DNA from: Rapana venosa | Taxonomy: Eukaryota; Mollusca; Gastropoda; Neogastropoda; Muricidae | Assembly: GCA_028751875.1 (NCBI GenBank) | Contig: CM054165.1 | Span: 30,572,056 to 30,636,055, forward strand | Reading direction: 5' to 3' | Length of the DNA: 64,000 nucleotides | Part shown: piece after piece, positions 21,480 through 34,842 of the stretch | Layout: each line of letters starts with the position of its first letter | How positions within the stretch are numbered: the first letter of the stretch is position 1 | Made by a program: the position numbers and the translations under genes | Notes under the pieces: model-generated | Seen by the model: only the letters and a program-made list of their open reading frames with translations | Told to the model about the DNA's origin: nothing | Databases searched by the model: none

Positions 21480-24379
21480 ATGTATTTCGATAGGGTGGTG
21501 AAATTGCTGTAGTTGCAGTACATTATAACAATACTACTCATTAATGCAGAATACTTCTTATTTAAGGCCATTCCACTATTCAAGACATAAACCAGCCCTG
21601 CTCAATTTGACCAAATTTCCTCAGTCCATTCCATTCCGCACTGCACTGCACTGCACTGTTCATAATACAGTAGCGTGCATCTTTCTTCTATCGAATTTTC
21701 CCCCTTCAAAAAGAATGTTCACTGCACGCACCGAAGGAAAAGGAAAGGCGGTGGATGCGCCAACTCACATTTTTGTGTAGTTGTCTTGATGAGCATTTCA
21801 GGAGGATTAGGTAGCGAATCCACAGCCAGAATTATATGTTTTGAAAGGCGATAAGTGACTTTAATAACAGGATTCTTCCTTAAAATATGGTGTATACTGT
21901 TCTTTGCGAGCCATGTTTTGAATAGAGTTTTTATTTCGGGAACTTATTGTCTGAGTTTATTTCTGTCATTTGTTGAGAGATCATTTGTAAACCAAAGTGC
22001 TAATATTTTAAATTTATTGGGGGGGTTCCATTCATCTTTTATTGTTAAAAATTGTTTTAAAACAGTTTTTTTGTTTTCCTAGCCATAACATTCAAGGGTT
22101 TTTTCATTAGTTCAACTTCTGACCGTGAAATCATTTCATATTCTTTCAAAACATTCAATAGCTTTTAAGATGATTTTATATCCCCTTCTAATATAATGTC
22201 TCGTGTCATCGGCATACTGATAACTTGGAATTTTGTATCTGCATAAATCTTTATGCCCTTTTGAATATCAACTTCTTCTCTTATTTTACATGCATGTACC
22301 TCTGCACAGAGTTCAAATTAAATATGGCGAGATTGGGTCTCCTTGACGACAACTTCTTTCACTGTAATGCTAGTTGACGATTTTTTCCATTTACTATACA
22401 CGCGTTTTTATGTCTTTTATAAACTGTGCAAACCCATTTTAATACATCCTCTCAAAATCCATTCATTTTATAAATTTTAATCATGATATTGACCAACTGA
22501 CGGTGTCAAATGCTTTTTCGAAATCTATTGAAACGATGTTGGCCGATAATTTATTTTTTCCAGGTAATGTTATTGTCATAAATTATTCTTATGCTTTTTT
22601 ACATTATACCTACCAGGTACAAAAATCGGTTTGATCCGGATTTATGAATTTGGATAACACATATTTAATACGATTTTGCAATGCAGGTGACCCAATTTTA
22701 TACTATTACATTTAAATTAGAGTTATTGGTCGCCAGTTTTTATGAAATTCTCTTGGTTTATCTCCTTTTGGCAATACAGTATCAAAATTACCTTCCTTTT
22801 GGGTGCTTGAACATTTCTCCTTTAACATGCATTTCGTTTTATGGATCAGATCACAAATTGGCCCTAACAGTTCCAAAATTATTTAAAGATTATTGGTTGT
22901 CCATTCCATCTGTACCTGGGGTTTTATCGTTGGCCATGTTTTTTAAAGCACTGATGCTTCGTCTAAAGTTTATTAGTCCTTCTAGATTGTCAGATTCAGC
23001 TTTTGTAAGGTGGGGCAAATTATTGCTACACTTGCTATCCAGATTTTACTTCTTTAGTTTCCTTTCTGCATATTGCGATTTATAAAAACTGCTTTGTTTC
23101 TTTAAGTAAAATCATCGGTGATTTTCAGTTATAGTCTCACCTTATTCGTTATAAGTTTATGTCATTTGTTTGTAATCTAAGTTTACTTTTTTCTAGGTGA
23201 GCAAAGTATTTGGTAATCTTTTCCTTGTGAAGCCACACTTTTGCTTTTGTTCTATGAATTTACTACCTTCCATTTTTCTTTTTTCTAATTTCATTTAACT
23301 CATTTTTTTTATGCTGTAAAGAAATATGTGTATCATCTTCATTTGTGGTAGAAACATTTCTCAAGGTCTGTGATGTCCTTTTCTAGTTCTTTTTCTAGTG
23401 TGATATCTCTTTTTTTCTTGTTGATACTATGTGAGTTGTCTTGTGCTCTGATTTCCTTAAAAGGAACATCCAGAAACAACTGGTCTGATATGTTAATTGA
23501 ATGTAGCTATTAGGAATACAGTCAATATTATTCTATCATAAGGTAGGGCTGCATACTGTTTTTGGTTTTCAAACAAGTTTATTTACAAGAATCTACATAT
23601 TTCTATCTTTTAAGCGGATGCGCATTAAACTTTCCAAAAGTTTCTATACTTCTCAGTTGGTTTAATCAAGGACAATATTATTACAAGAATGATCTCTTCT
23701 GTGGACCATTAGAGAATGTCGGTTGTCTTGGACAAATGTACTTAATGAAATTGCCACAAAAGAATCTAAACCAAATTTGCTGGGAAAGGAGTTTGTCTTC
23801 TCCAGCTATATTTATGCACCTTCAGGATTAAGTTCCCTCAAGAGGTTTACCAGGGGTTCAAGATTTCTGACATAATATCTATCACTTTTTCTCCGGGCTT
23901 TGGGATTGTTTAATGTTCTTATACTTGTGGTAGTCCATTCTAGGGTCATTGACAAAGATTCCTGTCTCCAAGCTAGATATTACATTCAGTGTCTCTATTT
24001 CTTCAGTCTTTTTCTCTTATGTCTCTACTAGCTTGTGGTTCATCTCTATTTGGTTCCATATTTATTGACTAGTAGTATATCTTTCCCCATAGTCGTTTAA
24101 CATTAATAGATTGTAATTACCCCCATTGTTTTTATAACTCTTTTTATTTTAATTCAAAATTGTTGTTTAAACAAGATAGCTACTCCTTGGATCTGGGAAT
24201 TATTTGAAGCAAATACCACATCATAACCCCACTCAGCTTGATCTGACGTTCTACCTTACTACTGAAAGGAGTATCCTGGAGAAAAAGGGATCTGAGTGGA
24301 CTTTTTTGTCGTAAATATTGAAATATGTCTCTTCTTTTTTTCCAAAATTGCAAGAATCCTGACTGATAAAAAACCAAAA
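21480..24379 (-). mobile_element. L1/Tx1-like LINE ORF2, decayed (copy B)
   Basis: Identical copy of 5,101-8,000: endonuclease start at about 24,250-24,345, reverse-transcriptase NWRPITLI at about 22,714-22,739, YADD box at 22,205-22,216 and thumb motif at about 21,950-22,030. The same stops and frameshifts are present, so the decay predates the duplication. Confidence 0.87.
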
Positions 24380-24809
24380 ATAGTTATAGTGATTCATTAA
24401 CTGTATGTATCTAGGCTGTTTAAAACACCACTGAGAACAGGCTGTCTCAAGACTTCCTCTGTTCACCCAATTTCCCATGCTGCATGCCCTCATTGTGTTC
24501 CAGAGGGAAGTATGCCTCCAACTTATGCAGCATAAAACAATATTGTATTCCCTCTTATTCTTCATACCAAGAAAAACACATACATAAACCACAACACTCA
24601 CACCCTCCCACGACATACAAGCACCTGTGCGCGCTAAAGGTTAACTTAAAGAGAACACTGCTCCCCACTCTGGAAACACACTAAAACGTGAAAAAAAGAT
24701 CATTCTTTTTCCTATGCCCACGAGGTGGTCAGTTTGTGCAAACGCAACCCTGACAGGTTTTCCCCAGTAAGCAGTATACCAGAAAAAAAGGTAACATCCA
24801 TTGTTTTAC
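24380..24809. other. Unassigned spacer (copy B of 8,001-8,430)
   Basis: Identical to 8,001-8,430; nothing identifiable. Confidence 0.5.
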
Positions 24810-25304
24810 AATCTGTTTATAAACTATCTCACAAGAGAGAGAGAGAGAAAAGAGAGAGAGAGAGATAATCTGTTTATAAATATCTCACCGAGTGAGAGAA
24901 TCTGGTCAATAAATTTCTCCACAGTGAGAGAGAGAGAGAGAGCAGAGAGAGAGAGAGAGAGGGAGAGTGAGAGTGAGAGACAGGATTGAGAGAGAGAGCG
25001 AGAATCTGTTAATAAATATCTCACACCACAGAGAGGAGAAATCTGTTAATAAATATCTTAAAGAAAGAGGTGAGCGAGAATCTGTTATTATATATCTCGC
25101 AGAGTTGAGAGAGAGAGAGTGGGAGAGAGAGAGGATGATGAGAGGGAGTGAGCTGAATGAGAGAGAGTGGAGAGATGAGAGTTAGAGGCGGGAAAGAGAG
25201 ATTGAGAGATGAGAGAGGAGGAAAATCTGTTAATAAATACCCCAGAGAGAGAGTGAGAGGAGAGAGAGATGAGAGAGGTGAGAGGAGAGAGAGAGTTCCT
25301 CCCA
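24810..25304 (+). repeat. Compound AT-core/(GA)n array (copy B)
   Basis: Identical copy of 8,431-8,925, with the same seven cores and the same GA lengths. Confidence 0.92.
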
Positions 25305-26539
25305 ACATTAGTGTTTTTCACGGGTGTAGTCCTATATCGTTTGGACTCACCAGTGCCTATGCAAAGGTAACTTTCCAAGGTAAGCCTGATTTGCTTTAGT
25401 GTACTGTTTCTCAACCTCCATTCATGCACACGAGGGCACTGTGAGAATTTCTCAGCATTCACACTCAACGTTATTTGGTAACAACCCAACCCTTTACACC
25501 ATCAAGTTTTCTACTTCACCTCCCTCTCTCCCATCACCTCTACAGATGTGAAAAGATTCCCACTAGACCAAAAAGGTAAAAAAAAAACGTATATTTTTTC
25601 ACACTCTTTAACAGGACAGATACCCATCAGGCAGCATACTCATCCCACAACAAGCAGTCCATCAAAAAAAAGATATGTCAATAAACCAATCTCATGGCTG
25701 ATCAACCCACTTTATACATTAATCCTCTATATAAAAAAAAAGACCCACCCAAAACCATCCAATACATATTTGATTGTGCTGCGTGAGCCACGCGTTGATC
25801 CCTCCTCTCCCCCACTGCATTTGTTCCATACGTCCTAAGCAGGCAGAATCTTTCCGCTCCAATACTTGGTCCGCACTCTCATGGGGTGAGAAGAAGAGGC
25901 TAGCACAGGCGCCGTGCGCTCTTTGTTTCCCCTCCACCCTCCCATATGTGCTTATGACTCCATTCCGAAGGAAACATTTCATCTACAAAAACCCCGCAAG
26001 GCAAACTCCTCCCGCTGTCACCGACTTCGTAATTTGTGCCAAAATTATAATGTGCTGACATGGGCAAATCAGATTGGTTGTCTCTTCCGAAGGGCCAGTG
26101 CCAAGGCACCACTCCTGACCCCAATGGAGGAGAGAAAGGTTACAGTCCAAACAGAAGAGGAGGTGGTTCAAAGGATATAACAAACAGAGGAGGCTCGAGA
26201 ATGGGGATGGCGGGCGTATTCAAGTGAGGGGGGTGGGGGGCCAGGAGGAGACCTGTCCCTCACCAGAAATTCCAGTCTCCACCCACCACCCTCACAGAAA
26301 CCGATTTATCAATGCAACATCTGACCCATATCAAATACCTGGCCACGCATTTACCATGTACGACCTGCAGGTGCATAATGCTTGGTGGTGATGCGGCAAG
26401 AAAGTGGGGACTTCTTCCTCCAATAGTCAGTATCCACACAATAATCCTATGTCTGGACTAATTACAATAAAATAAAAAACCACCAAAACAACCAAAAAGG
26501 AAAACACAAACAAAATAAAAAACCAACAACGAACAACAA
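25305..26539. other. No gene recognised (copy B of 8,926-10,160)
   Basis: Identical to 8,926-10,160; only short frames without recognised motifs. Confidence 0.55.
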
Positions 26540-26654
26540 CAAAACCAACTAGTAATCGAAAAACTGAGCTGCATGTGAGATGAGTAGATATCGAATTGAA
26601 AGCGCTTTGATTTGGCTGGGGGGGTTGCCGAGATTTAGCGCATTATAAATTCCA

Positions 26655-26689
<35 letters not shown>

Positions 26690-26712
26690 TATTATTATTA
26701 TTATTATTATTA
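26540..26712 (+). mobile_element. SINE-like 3' tail ending in (ATT)n (copy B)
   Basis: Identical to 10,161-10,333, including the interruption in the ATT array (ATTATTATATTATT). Confidence 0.65.
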
Positions 26713-27039
26713 ATCACTTCAGTTTGTACATTCGCTCTATCATTCTTTGCCCACCAATAGCTCGGTAGTGGCATAGCAAGAAGCTAATGCATGTCGTATT
26801 ATGCGTTGACTCTTTGGTATGTATGTCACTCCCCCAATGCCTTTAAGTCTACTTATGCCACTTATATCATATTATACATCCAACCTCTTTTTACCCTATC
26901 AAGTCTAATCCAATATACAGTTCCCCTTCAACATGTTTCACGAATACACACTAGTTGAAGCTTAAGTGGCAAAGTTTAATAACTATTTTCATAACTATTA
27001 AAACTATTATCAAACCTTGTTTGGACTGAAACATAGAGA
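26713..27039. other. Unassigned sequence (copy B of 10,334-10,660)
   Basis: Identical to 10,334-10,660; nothing identifiable. Confidence 0.5.
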
Positions 27040-27379
27040 AATGGAAGAAGGGGGAAAGGGGTGGTGGGGGGGGGGGGAGAGAAAGAAAGAAAAAAATAGT
27101 TGGGGGAGCGGTGGGGATTAACCGGAGGAGACGGCACAAACAAGAGAGACTGCCCGTGGGTGGGGGTAAGACCAGTTGTCAGGGAACAGAGAAATGAACA
27201 CAGGGAGAAGAGGGGACGCACAGGAGAGAGAGAGAGAGGAGAGAGATGAGAGAGATGTTGAGGAGAGATGAGAGATGAGAGAGAGTTCCGAGAGAGAGAG
27301 AGAGTAGAGAGAGAGTGAAGGAGAGGTGTATTCGAGAGAGAGATAGAGAGTGGAGAGAGAGAGAGAGGAGCACGACATG
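27040..27379 (+). repeat. G-tract and GA-rich simple sequence (copy B)
   Basis: Identical to 10,661-11,000; open frames over it are simple-sequence artefacts. Confidence 0.88.
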
Positions 27380-27558
27380 AAGCATGATGACAGGAGAAAA
27401 GGGAGATGGTGTCCAAACAGCAGCAGGCAGGTTGCCATATTGTCACTTTAATTTCCATATCTCAGCTAGGTGGCTTTAATTCGTCGGAATTAGAAGCACT
27501 TCATGACGTTTCTATTGATTTGTATCTAAATTTTATGAGTCCGTCCATTTCTATTTAG

Positions 27559-28439
27559 CATTGAATTTTGCCGTTCGATGGGACCATGCATGCCATAGTT
27601 GCCGTTTATGATCAGGATGCTTCTTTAAGAGTTTATAGTTTGTTTGAGTGAGATCCTCTCCCACCGACACACCAGGACTGTTTCAGCTTGCGGCGGTCCG
27701 CCAGAACTTGTTCCCCTCAGCTCCTGGAGATAGAAGCGTGCGATGTTGGGGCGATAGGCCTGCTTTCCTCCTGGCTTGCCCACACGGTGGGCTATTTCAA
27801 GGTCTGCTGTAGACACCTTCACCCCGATTTTTTTGAGTGAAATTGTTGGTGCATGCCGTACACAGTCGTCCACTGTCTCCTCAGCTCCCCTCACCCCGGC
27901 ACCCGTAGACGCGGAGGTTGACTTGCCGGCCTTGCTGTTCCTGGTGGTTCAGATCTTTCCGCAGCCACTATGTCCTCTCTTCTGCCACTGCTGTACTGAC
28001 CACGTAGCTCCCGGTTCTCCTCCCTCAGCTTCCCCACTCCGCACTCAGCGATCTTCTCTCACTTCTTATGTCAAATATCTCACCTCAACTTGTCCATTCT
28101 TAAGTTCAGTGCCGTAGACATAAATGTTCATTCTTCTCTCATTTGCTTTTTTTTCATCCTTCATTTCTTTGTATATTCTTCTTTTGTTGAGAACGGTGCA
28201 CTGTTTTGTCTAATTTCTTTATGAGCTCGTCAGAGCCCATGATGTTCCTGTCCTCACTGCCCACACTGCCTGTCCTGGCTTCTTTCTTCTTCTTCTACTC
28301 TCCTGTCTCCCCTTGCTGCTGGGCTTGCTCGGGGTGGCACAGGAATCATTGTGGTGGAAGCGGATGGGATTCTTCCTCTTACTGGTACGCTCTTCCCGCA
28401 AAATACTTGTCGAGTGGAGCGTGTCATGCTCTCCTAATA
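27559..28439 (-). mobile_element. Second LINE ORF1 fragment (copy B)
   Basis: Identical to 11,180-12,060; the open 89-codon RRM-like stretch lies at 27,625-27,894. Confidence 0.82.
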
Positions 28440-29848
28440 TGCCGCTTTTTGTCCTGGATCTTTCGATGTGTGTATTTTCGTTTTGAGTAATTATTAGTAC
28501 ACTTCCACAGTGAACCTGCATAATGTGGTTGGGTTTTTTTCTTGTTTCTATTTTTGTAGTCTGTTTAAGTAGATGAATCCAGTCGTAGTAATGTTGTCTA
28601 AATTGTGTTTATATATGAAGAGCACCGCAATGTACCTACATGGAATACTTTATGTTTGCTATGTAGCTTATGTTCATTCCATAATGACATCACTTACTGG
28701 TATCTTTATTCTCAGGGGATTTCCTGCAGAACGTTAACACCACTGGACGCCATTTCACAGCACTGGTATAATTCACATCATATTGATTGTGCACCCACTC
28801 CTGCTTTTGAAATTGTATTTTAATTTCCGAACAATTTTCACAATCTTAGCAATGACTTATAGGGAAAAAAAATAGCCACTGTGCATTGCACGGATGGAGA
28901 GAGCAAACCAAAACACGTCCGTCTCTGAACGTGAGCGGCTGGTCATGTCCCCCCGTTATCAAATTGGCGTGTCAAACGAAAGATCCAGATGTCGAGGAGA
29001 TCTTCCCAAGGCTAAAGCTTGGCGGACATTTTGCGGCATTAACCCTCTTGGGACAATGACATCAATGACCCAACCGGACAAATTTAATGAGGCAAGTTCG
29101 AGGAGTGAATAAGCAGGGAGAGGTGGTTTACTCGGTCGTCAGGGAATAATCATTGGAGTCGCAGTGAATTGGATCACGCCTATTTGTGGTGACGCGTGAT
29201 TTTGGCTATATTTGAAAAATTCAGAGACTTACCAACATAATAATGAATTACACATTATACATCATTAAAATGTTTTTAATGTCTTTTTATGATATTTTTC
29301 ACAGTTTTTTTTTAATTGATAACTGTATTAATTTTTTTACAAAATTTTCAATATATGTCACTGAATGCTGAGAAAAATAAAAAGTTTTGAAAATTAGGCT
29401 GGTATTTAAATAGCTTGAAATATTCATCAACTAGTCCCTAGAAGCAATGTGATGATTTTTCACAAATTAAAGTTCCTTATAGTGGTCTGAATCATGTGAT
29501 GTACTTTTTGTACACAGGATTTTGTTTTTATGAGATCATAACACTGGAGTATGCCTGAAATCCCCAAGAATATCACTTGATGACATGTCAAACAAAATTG
29601 GCCAACAGACAAAACCTAGGCAAGCTTCTGGTTAAGGAAAGCAACTGTGTTTAGAAAAAGATTGCCATACAGGCCAAAGTACTTTCCTTGAGTTACCATC
29701 ACTTTGTGTTTTTTTAAAAAAAATTCGTTTAAGTCTGCGATTCTTAAGCTTCGGCCCGTAACGTAAAGGAAACCTCAATGAGGGATAAACACCCAGCCAT
29801 GGATTAACATGACATCTTGGACTCTGCGATACAAGAAGAGCTCTGAAA
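28440..29848. other. No gene recognised (copy B of 12,061-13,469)
   Basis: Identical to 12,061-13,469; AT-rich, no recognised gene. Confidence 0.55.
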
Positions 29849-31799
29849 CCAACCTGTCTTCCACCCTAACAATACCGGTGAGGCCAACAGTCTTGTGAGA
29901 AGTCAATGTTAAGGCCAGAGAGAAGTGGATCAGTGATCAATGTGATGAGATCGAAAAGAGCATGAAGTGGGCGCACAGTATAAAAAGGCTACGACACCCT
30001 GAAAGAAATCATCAAACCACTTTCAAACCAAATCATAAGTCATTGAAGACAGCTCCGAAACCTCCTCAGAGAATAGCTCAGCTGCATTGTACAGGTACTA
30101 GTGGTCTGAGTATGTCAGAACTATACAACTCACACAATCCAACCTGACAAGAGCATAATAGAAGAGGAAGCAGCAACATAAGGTAACCTCGCCATTACCT
30201 ATAATGACCCCCCCCCCCCCCCCCCCCACCCCCCCCCCCCCCCCCCCCGGGGAAGAAGTGGAATAGAAGCCAATCCGCAGTTTAACTGTAGGAAAGTCCT
30301 TCTAAGGAGCAGACAACATACCAGCTTAGCTGCTCAAGAATGGTGGCGATACAGTCATTAACATGTGTTTAAGCTAATCTGTCAGAAGATTTGGAGACAA
30401 AACAGTGTGACCAACAGAAAAGACAACAATCACTATATACCCTGTCCAAGAAGGGGGGAATTTCGACCAATGCCAAAACTATAGATATCAGCCTTCATCA
30501 GCCACGCCAGCATATTCTATGTCAAGTTATTTTGAATCGGACTACAAGAAGGAGGCAGAAGAACACCTTGCAGAGGGACAAGCTGGGTACAGGGCAGGCA
30601 GGGAGCACAATCGAACAGATTTTTTAACTGCCACATCATGATGGATAATTATCTTCAACTTCAGAGAGACCTGTTCACACAACTTCATCGACTTCAAAAA
30701 GGGCTTTGACGGAGTATGGTCGAAGGTTGTGGCAGGTCCTCAGATAGAATGTTTGGATTGAAGAAGGACTAGTGCAAACCATTCAAGCAACTTTACAACA
30801 TCGGCAAGCAATGCAGTCCTTGGAACAAATCAGGTCGGAGAACTATCAAAACCTCTGTTGGTGGTTCCGACAAGGATGCCTGTTATCTCCTGTCCTGTTT
30901 ATTTGTTACTTGGGAAAACTTATGAGAGAGAACCTCCATGACTTCCACTCTTCATCTCATTGGCGGCAGACCCCTAAAAACTTGCAGTTTGCCGATGACA
31001 TTGACCTCATGGGCGGAAGTTACACAGAGCTGCAAGATCTTATGACCAGACTTGAGACAGAGCTGGAGCATATGGGATGGAGGTGAGCTCGGAGAATTAG
31101 TAAGTACTTGTGAAAACAGCACGAGAACGCACTGCTTAAAATATACATGAACAGCCAGCAACTGGAGGAGGTAGACACTTTTAAATACCCTTTGCGATAC
31201 ACTCAAAAAGGAACGGGATCAACGACACAGATCAAGTCAGACTAGCATGGCAACAATCTTCCTGACAAAACTCACAACATATGGAAAGTAAAAGTGATCA
31301 GTTTCCCAATCAAACTAAAGTCTACAAAGCCCTATTTTGTCATATCCTACTGTACGAAGTGAAACATGGACATTGACTGCTGATACAGCAAAGCGAATCC
31401 AGTCATTTGAAACAAAATGACATATATAATACTGTGGCATATCTGGAGAGAACAATAGACCAAGAATTTGTCAAGAGTCAATTAACACGGCTTGGCAGGT
31501 CCAAAGGAACCCCTTCTCACCATCGTCAAGAAGAAAAAGTGACATGGTTCAGCCACGTCACTGCCACACCACTCTGCCAAAAACAGGACTGGCAGGGAAC
31601 ACTCGAAGGTGGCCAGAAAAAGGGGAAGACAGATAAAGTCCATGGATGACAACATTCAGAGAATGGTCAGGATGAATGACTCGGCACTACTGCGCAGAGC
31701 GAGGATCCGAGATGGAGTGGAGGAGTTACACAGCATCGTCTTTCGTGTCTCCTCTCGACCGCCAAGGTACATCGGGATGATGATGATGATGATATGAGT
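29849..31799 (+). mobile_element. RTE-like LINE, decayed (copy B)
   Basis: Identical to 13,470-15,420. The open palm segment is at 30,772-31,086, the FADD box at 30,988-30,999 and the (GATG)n tail at about 31,776-31,797. The same stops and the same poly-C tract are present. Confidence 0.86.
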
Positions 31800-31814
31800 T
31801 TTACCTTCTTTTCG

Positions 31815-31879
31815 CACTCTTCCTTTATTTATTTTTTTATTTATTTATTTAATTTATTTTTTTTTTATTTATTGTTCCT
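31815..31879 (+). repeat. (TTTA)n tract (copy B)
   Basis: Identical to 15,436-15,500. Confidence 0.8.
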
Positions 31880-31931
31880 TTAATGTTCTTTCTTTGTCAC
31901 TTCTTATTTACTGTCCTTTGTTTTTCGTATG

Positions 31932-32249
31932 TTTACTTGCAAGTTTCCTTCATAAGTTTCAATCTTGTCAAGTGTCTTCATATAGTTTAAACTGTCAAGT
32001 TTCTTCATAAGTTTGACCTTGAAAGTTTACTTCTTAAGTTCAAAATTGTACAAGTTTCCGTCATAAGTTTATCTTGTCAGTTTTCCTTTTTCATTATGTG
32101 TTTACTTGACAAGTTTCCTTCATAAGTTTAATTGACAAGTTTTCTTCATTAGTTCAACTTGACATGTTTCCTTCATTCGGTCTAATTGTGTAGTTTCCAT
32201 CATAAGTTTAACTTGAAAGTTGCTCTTTCATAACTTTTACTGACAAGTT
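31932..32249 (+). repeat. 26-28 bp minisatellite (copy B)
   Basis: Identical to 15,553-15,870 in unit number and unit variants. Such arrays normally change fast, so identity argues for a very recent event or an artefact. Confidence 0.9.
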
Positions 32250-34291
32250 CTAGTTTCAGTACACAAATTTTGTCAATTACTTCTCCCTCCCCAAAGCCTA
32301 GCTGAAAGGGACAATTCAGTTCCATGATAAGGTCCCAACCTACACCTGGCCAATGGCAAAAGCTGGTGAAGTCGTGTTTTGGCTTTTTCATAATGACTAG
32401 GTGAGCCTTACACTTCAATGTGTTAGGCCTATCACGACAAAGTCGTGATGAGTGGTCACAGGCCTTTGCTCAAGGTAAGCCCAGGTAAGTGACAATCACG
32501 TCTCCACCTACTGCAAATTTGAGGGAAAAGCCCTAATCTTCACTTAGATAAAATATACTTGCAGTTTATGATAATAAGACTGGCCACTTTTCAAAGAGAA
32601 TAATGTGCACATCAAAATTCTTGTGCCTTTACAGCTTGACTTTTCAAAAGTTCTACAATAGGTCCATAGGAAGACTAGAAAAATGGTCTCTGTTCAATCA
32701 GGACAAAGTAGTGTTTGTGCAGGATATATAAAGAGAAAATGACTTTGATTTTGAATGCAAACAGGAGTGGTTTCCCTCTTTTGCTCTGGTTGCTTTATAC
32801 ATATCTTTGTGTAAGCTTTGAAAGGGCATGTAAAGAACCTGTTTCTTGAATTTAGTCATACAATCTGTATTTGTCGCGCTCCTTCAGGGATTGTGCTAAA
32901 CCCCCACCCTTGTCCACTCTAACTATCTTCCCAACAAACAACAAACACAGACGCTCCAAGAAAATAGTTCCTGGACTTTATGTTCTTATTCCATAATTCT
33001 AATCACGTCAGGCCAAACATTAAATCCACTTTCATACACTGATTCACCCTCCCATCCACACTTTTTAACTTAACGTACCCCTCGTCTTCACCAACAGTTC
33101 TTGAGCCCAGCTGAAGAGATGTCCCTCCGCTCCCCTCACAGTCTCAGCACAGTCCCCACACACTGTCACCATCGGGTAGCAAGTCACGGGTAGACGGGCA
33201 GCCGGCAGAAGGGAAACGGGTCATGGGGAAAAGAGGTGGGTCCAGGGGATGAAGGGAGACAGAAACTCCAGAGGGTCAAGGACAAGCTGCCAGTGGCACT
33301 CTCCAAGACACACTGGGCAAGGACCCTCTCCAGACTTGACTCCACCACTGCAGACTCCCACAGGAACCTAGAACAGGCAATAATTTGCCATCTCCTCTGA
33401 GTTACGCCCGTAACTAGCGCTAAAGCATCAAGGGTTATTGCCCTTGCATCCCTAGGTTGGACAAATTGTTTTACACCCAAAACTCCACCCTGTATCACTC
33501 ATAGAATCTTCTACATTTTGGAATCTAAACAAGGTCTTACTGATGTCTATTTCTTAAATCGTTTATGTTCAATTACAGTTAAGTTTAAATGCCTTTAAAA
33601 AATTCTTCCCTCATATAGAGTTTTGTTCTTACAGAATAACAATAATAATCCAAAATTAGTGCTTGATAACAAAATTGCACTGAATCCCAAATTCACTCGG
33701 GACTCGACCATATCAATCTTAAGAAGTTTAGAATACGAATGTTTCTAATACAATTATGAGATCTCTCTGGACAATAAAAATTAGCATTTTATAAAACATT
33801 AGATTGATTGAGATAACATCCCTACTGTCCTCTAAAGATGAATCTTAAATTACCTACAAGAAAATAATCCATTAGAAAGGAGGAATTTTCCATGAAAACA
33901 GCTACACTCATTTACCAAGAAATCATCCACCCAAACCAAGACACTGTCATTCAGCCACCATAACACACAATGAACCACCAGGGGAAGGAAATCAACCAGT
34001 CTACGGAAAGTCGCTCACCTGTCACTGGGGAAGTGGGTAGGGGAGCAACTCCTGCACCCCAAGGATGACGTTGTACAACATGACAGAAACACACAGAACG
34101 TAGGTCCGGGGTTCTTCAGATGCCTTGAACTATTCAACGATCACGGCTCCCCCAGATCTTGGTAGTAGAGACAAAGGCGCCCACTGCTGATGCTGCAACG
34201 GTGACCACCGAACTTCTTAGCCCATGACTGTCTATCCTCCTCACTCATGTCAAGGACATCCTCATATTTAAGGGCTATGCTACTCACTGGA
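32250..34291. other. No gene recognised (copy B of 15,871-17,914)
   Basis: Same as 15,871-17,914 except for two 1-base deletions (near 33,137 and 33,371). These open a 104-codon minus-strand frame at 33,184-33,498 with no recognised domain. Confidence 0.55.
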
Positions 34292-34842
34292 AGGATGTTG
34301 CAGGATGGTTTAGGCGTTCGTCTTTGCCAAACAAATCACGTGAGGTTGTGGTCGATTCCATCCTCGCTTTTTCCCCCGAGTTTAACGAATAAAATCGAAC
34401 AGGAATGTCAAAAGTCCTTCGTATGGTGAATATGGATCGAGGACTCGTGTCAGTGAACGACTACAGAACATCATGAGACACGTTAAAAACCCATCCCGCA
34501 TTTCGTATGAGTAGGCATTGTGTGCCAGTAGAAGCGGATGACAAAGTATAAATAAGCCAGCATGCACAACAGCTGTAGGGTTTAGACACCATCCGGTGGC
34601 ATCGTTCTGTAAACTACTTTGCCAACGGCACTGGGACCAAGTATTTCGGCGATTGCCTTTCCAATGGACCATTTCCAGGCGAGTGGAGGGGGGAGGGGGC
34701 TGGGGGGGGGGTCTTGTGCGCTGGAAACAGCTTGCCCTACATACTACGTACCCAGGCTTTGCCTCTGGAGTATAAACACCTTGAGCCAACTCCATAGTCT
34801 TACGGGACTGACGGATGCTGACTACTACTACTGCTAGTCCTC
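34292..34842 (+). mobile_element. tRNA-derived SINE (copy B)
   Basis: Identical to 17,915-18,465; same B-box-like word and same (ACT)n tail. Confidence 0.7.

Noticed and set aside
33184..33498. 104-codon frame unique to copy B
   Set aside because: Opened only by 1-base differences from copy A; no domain recognised.
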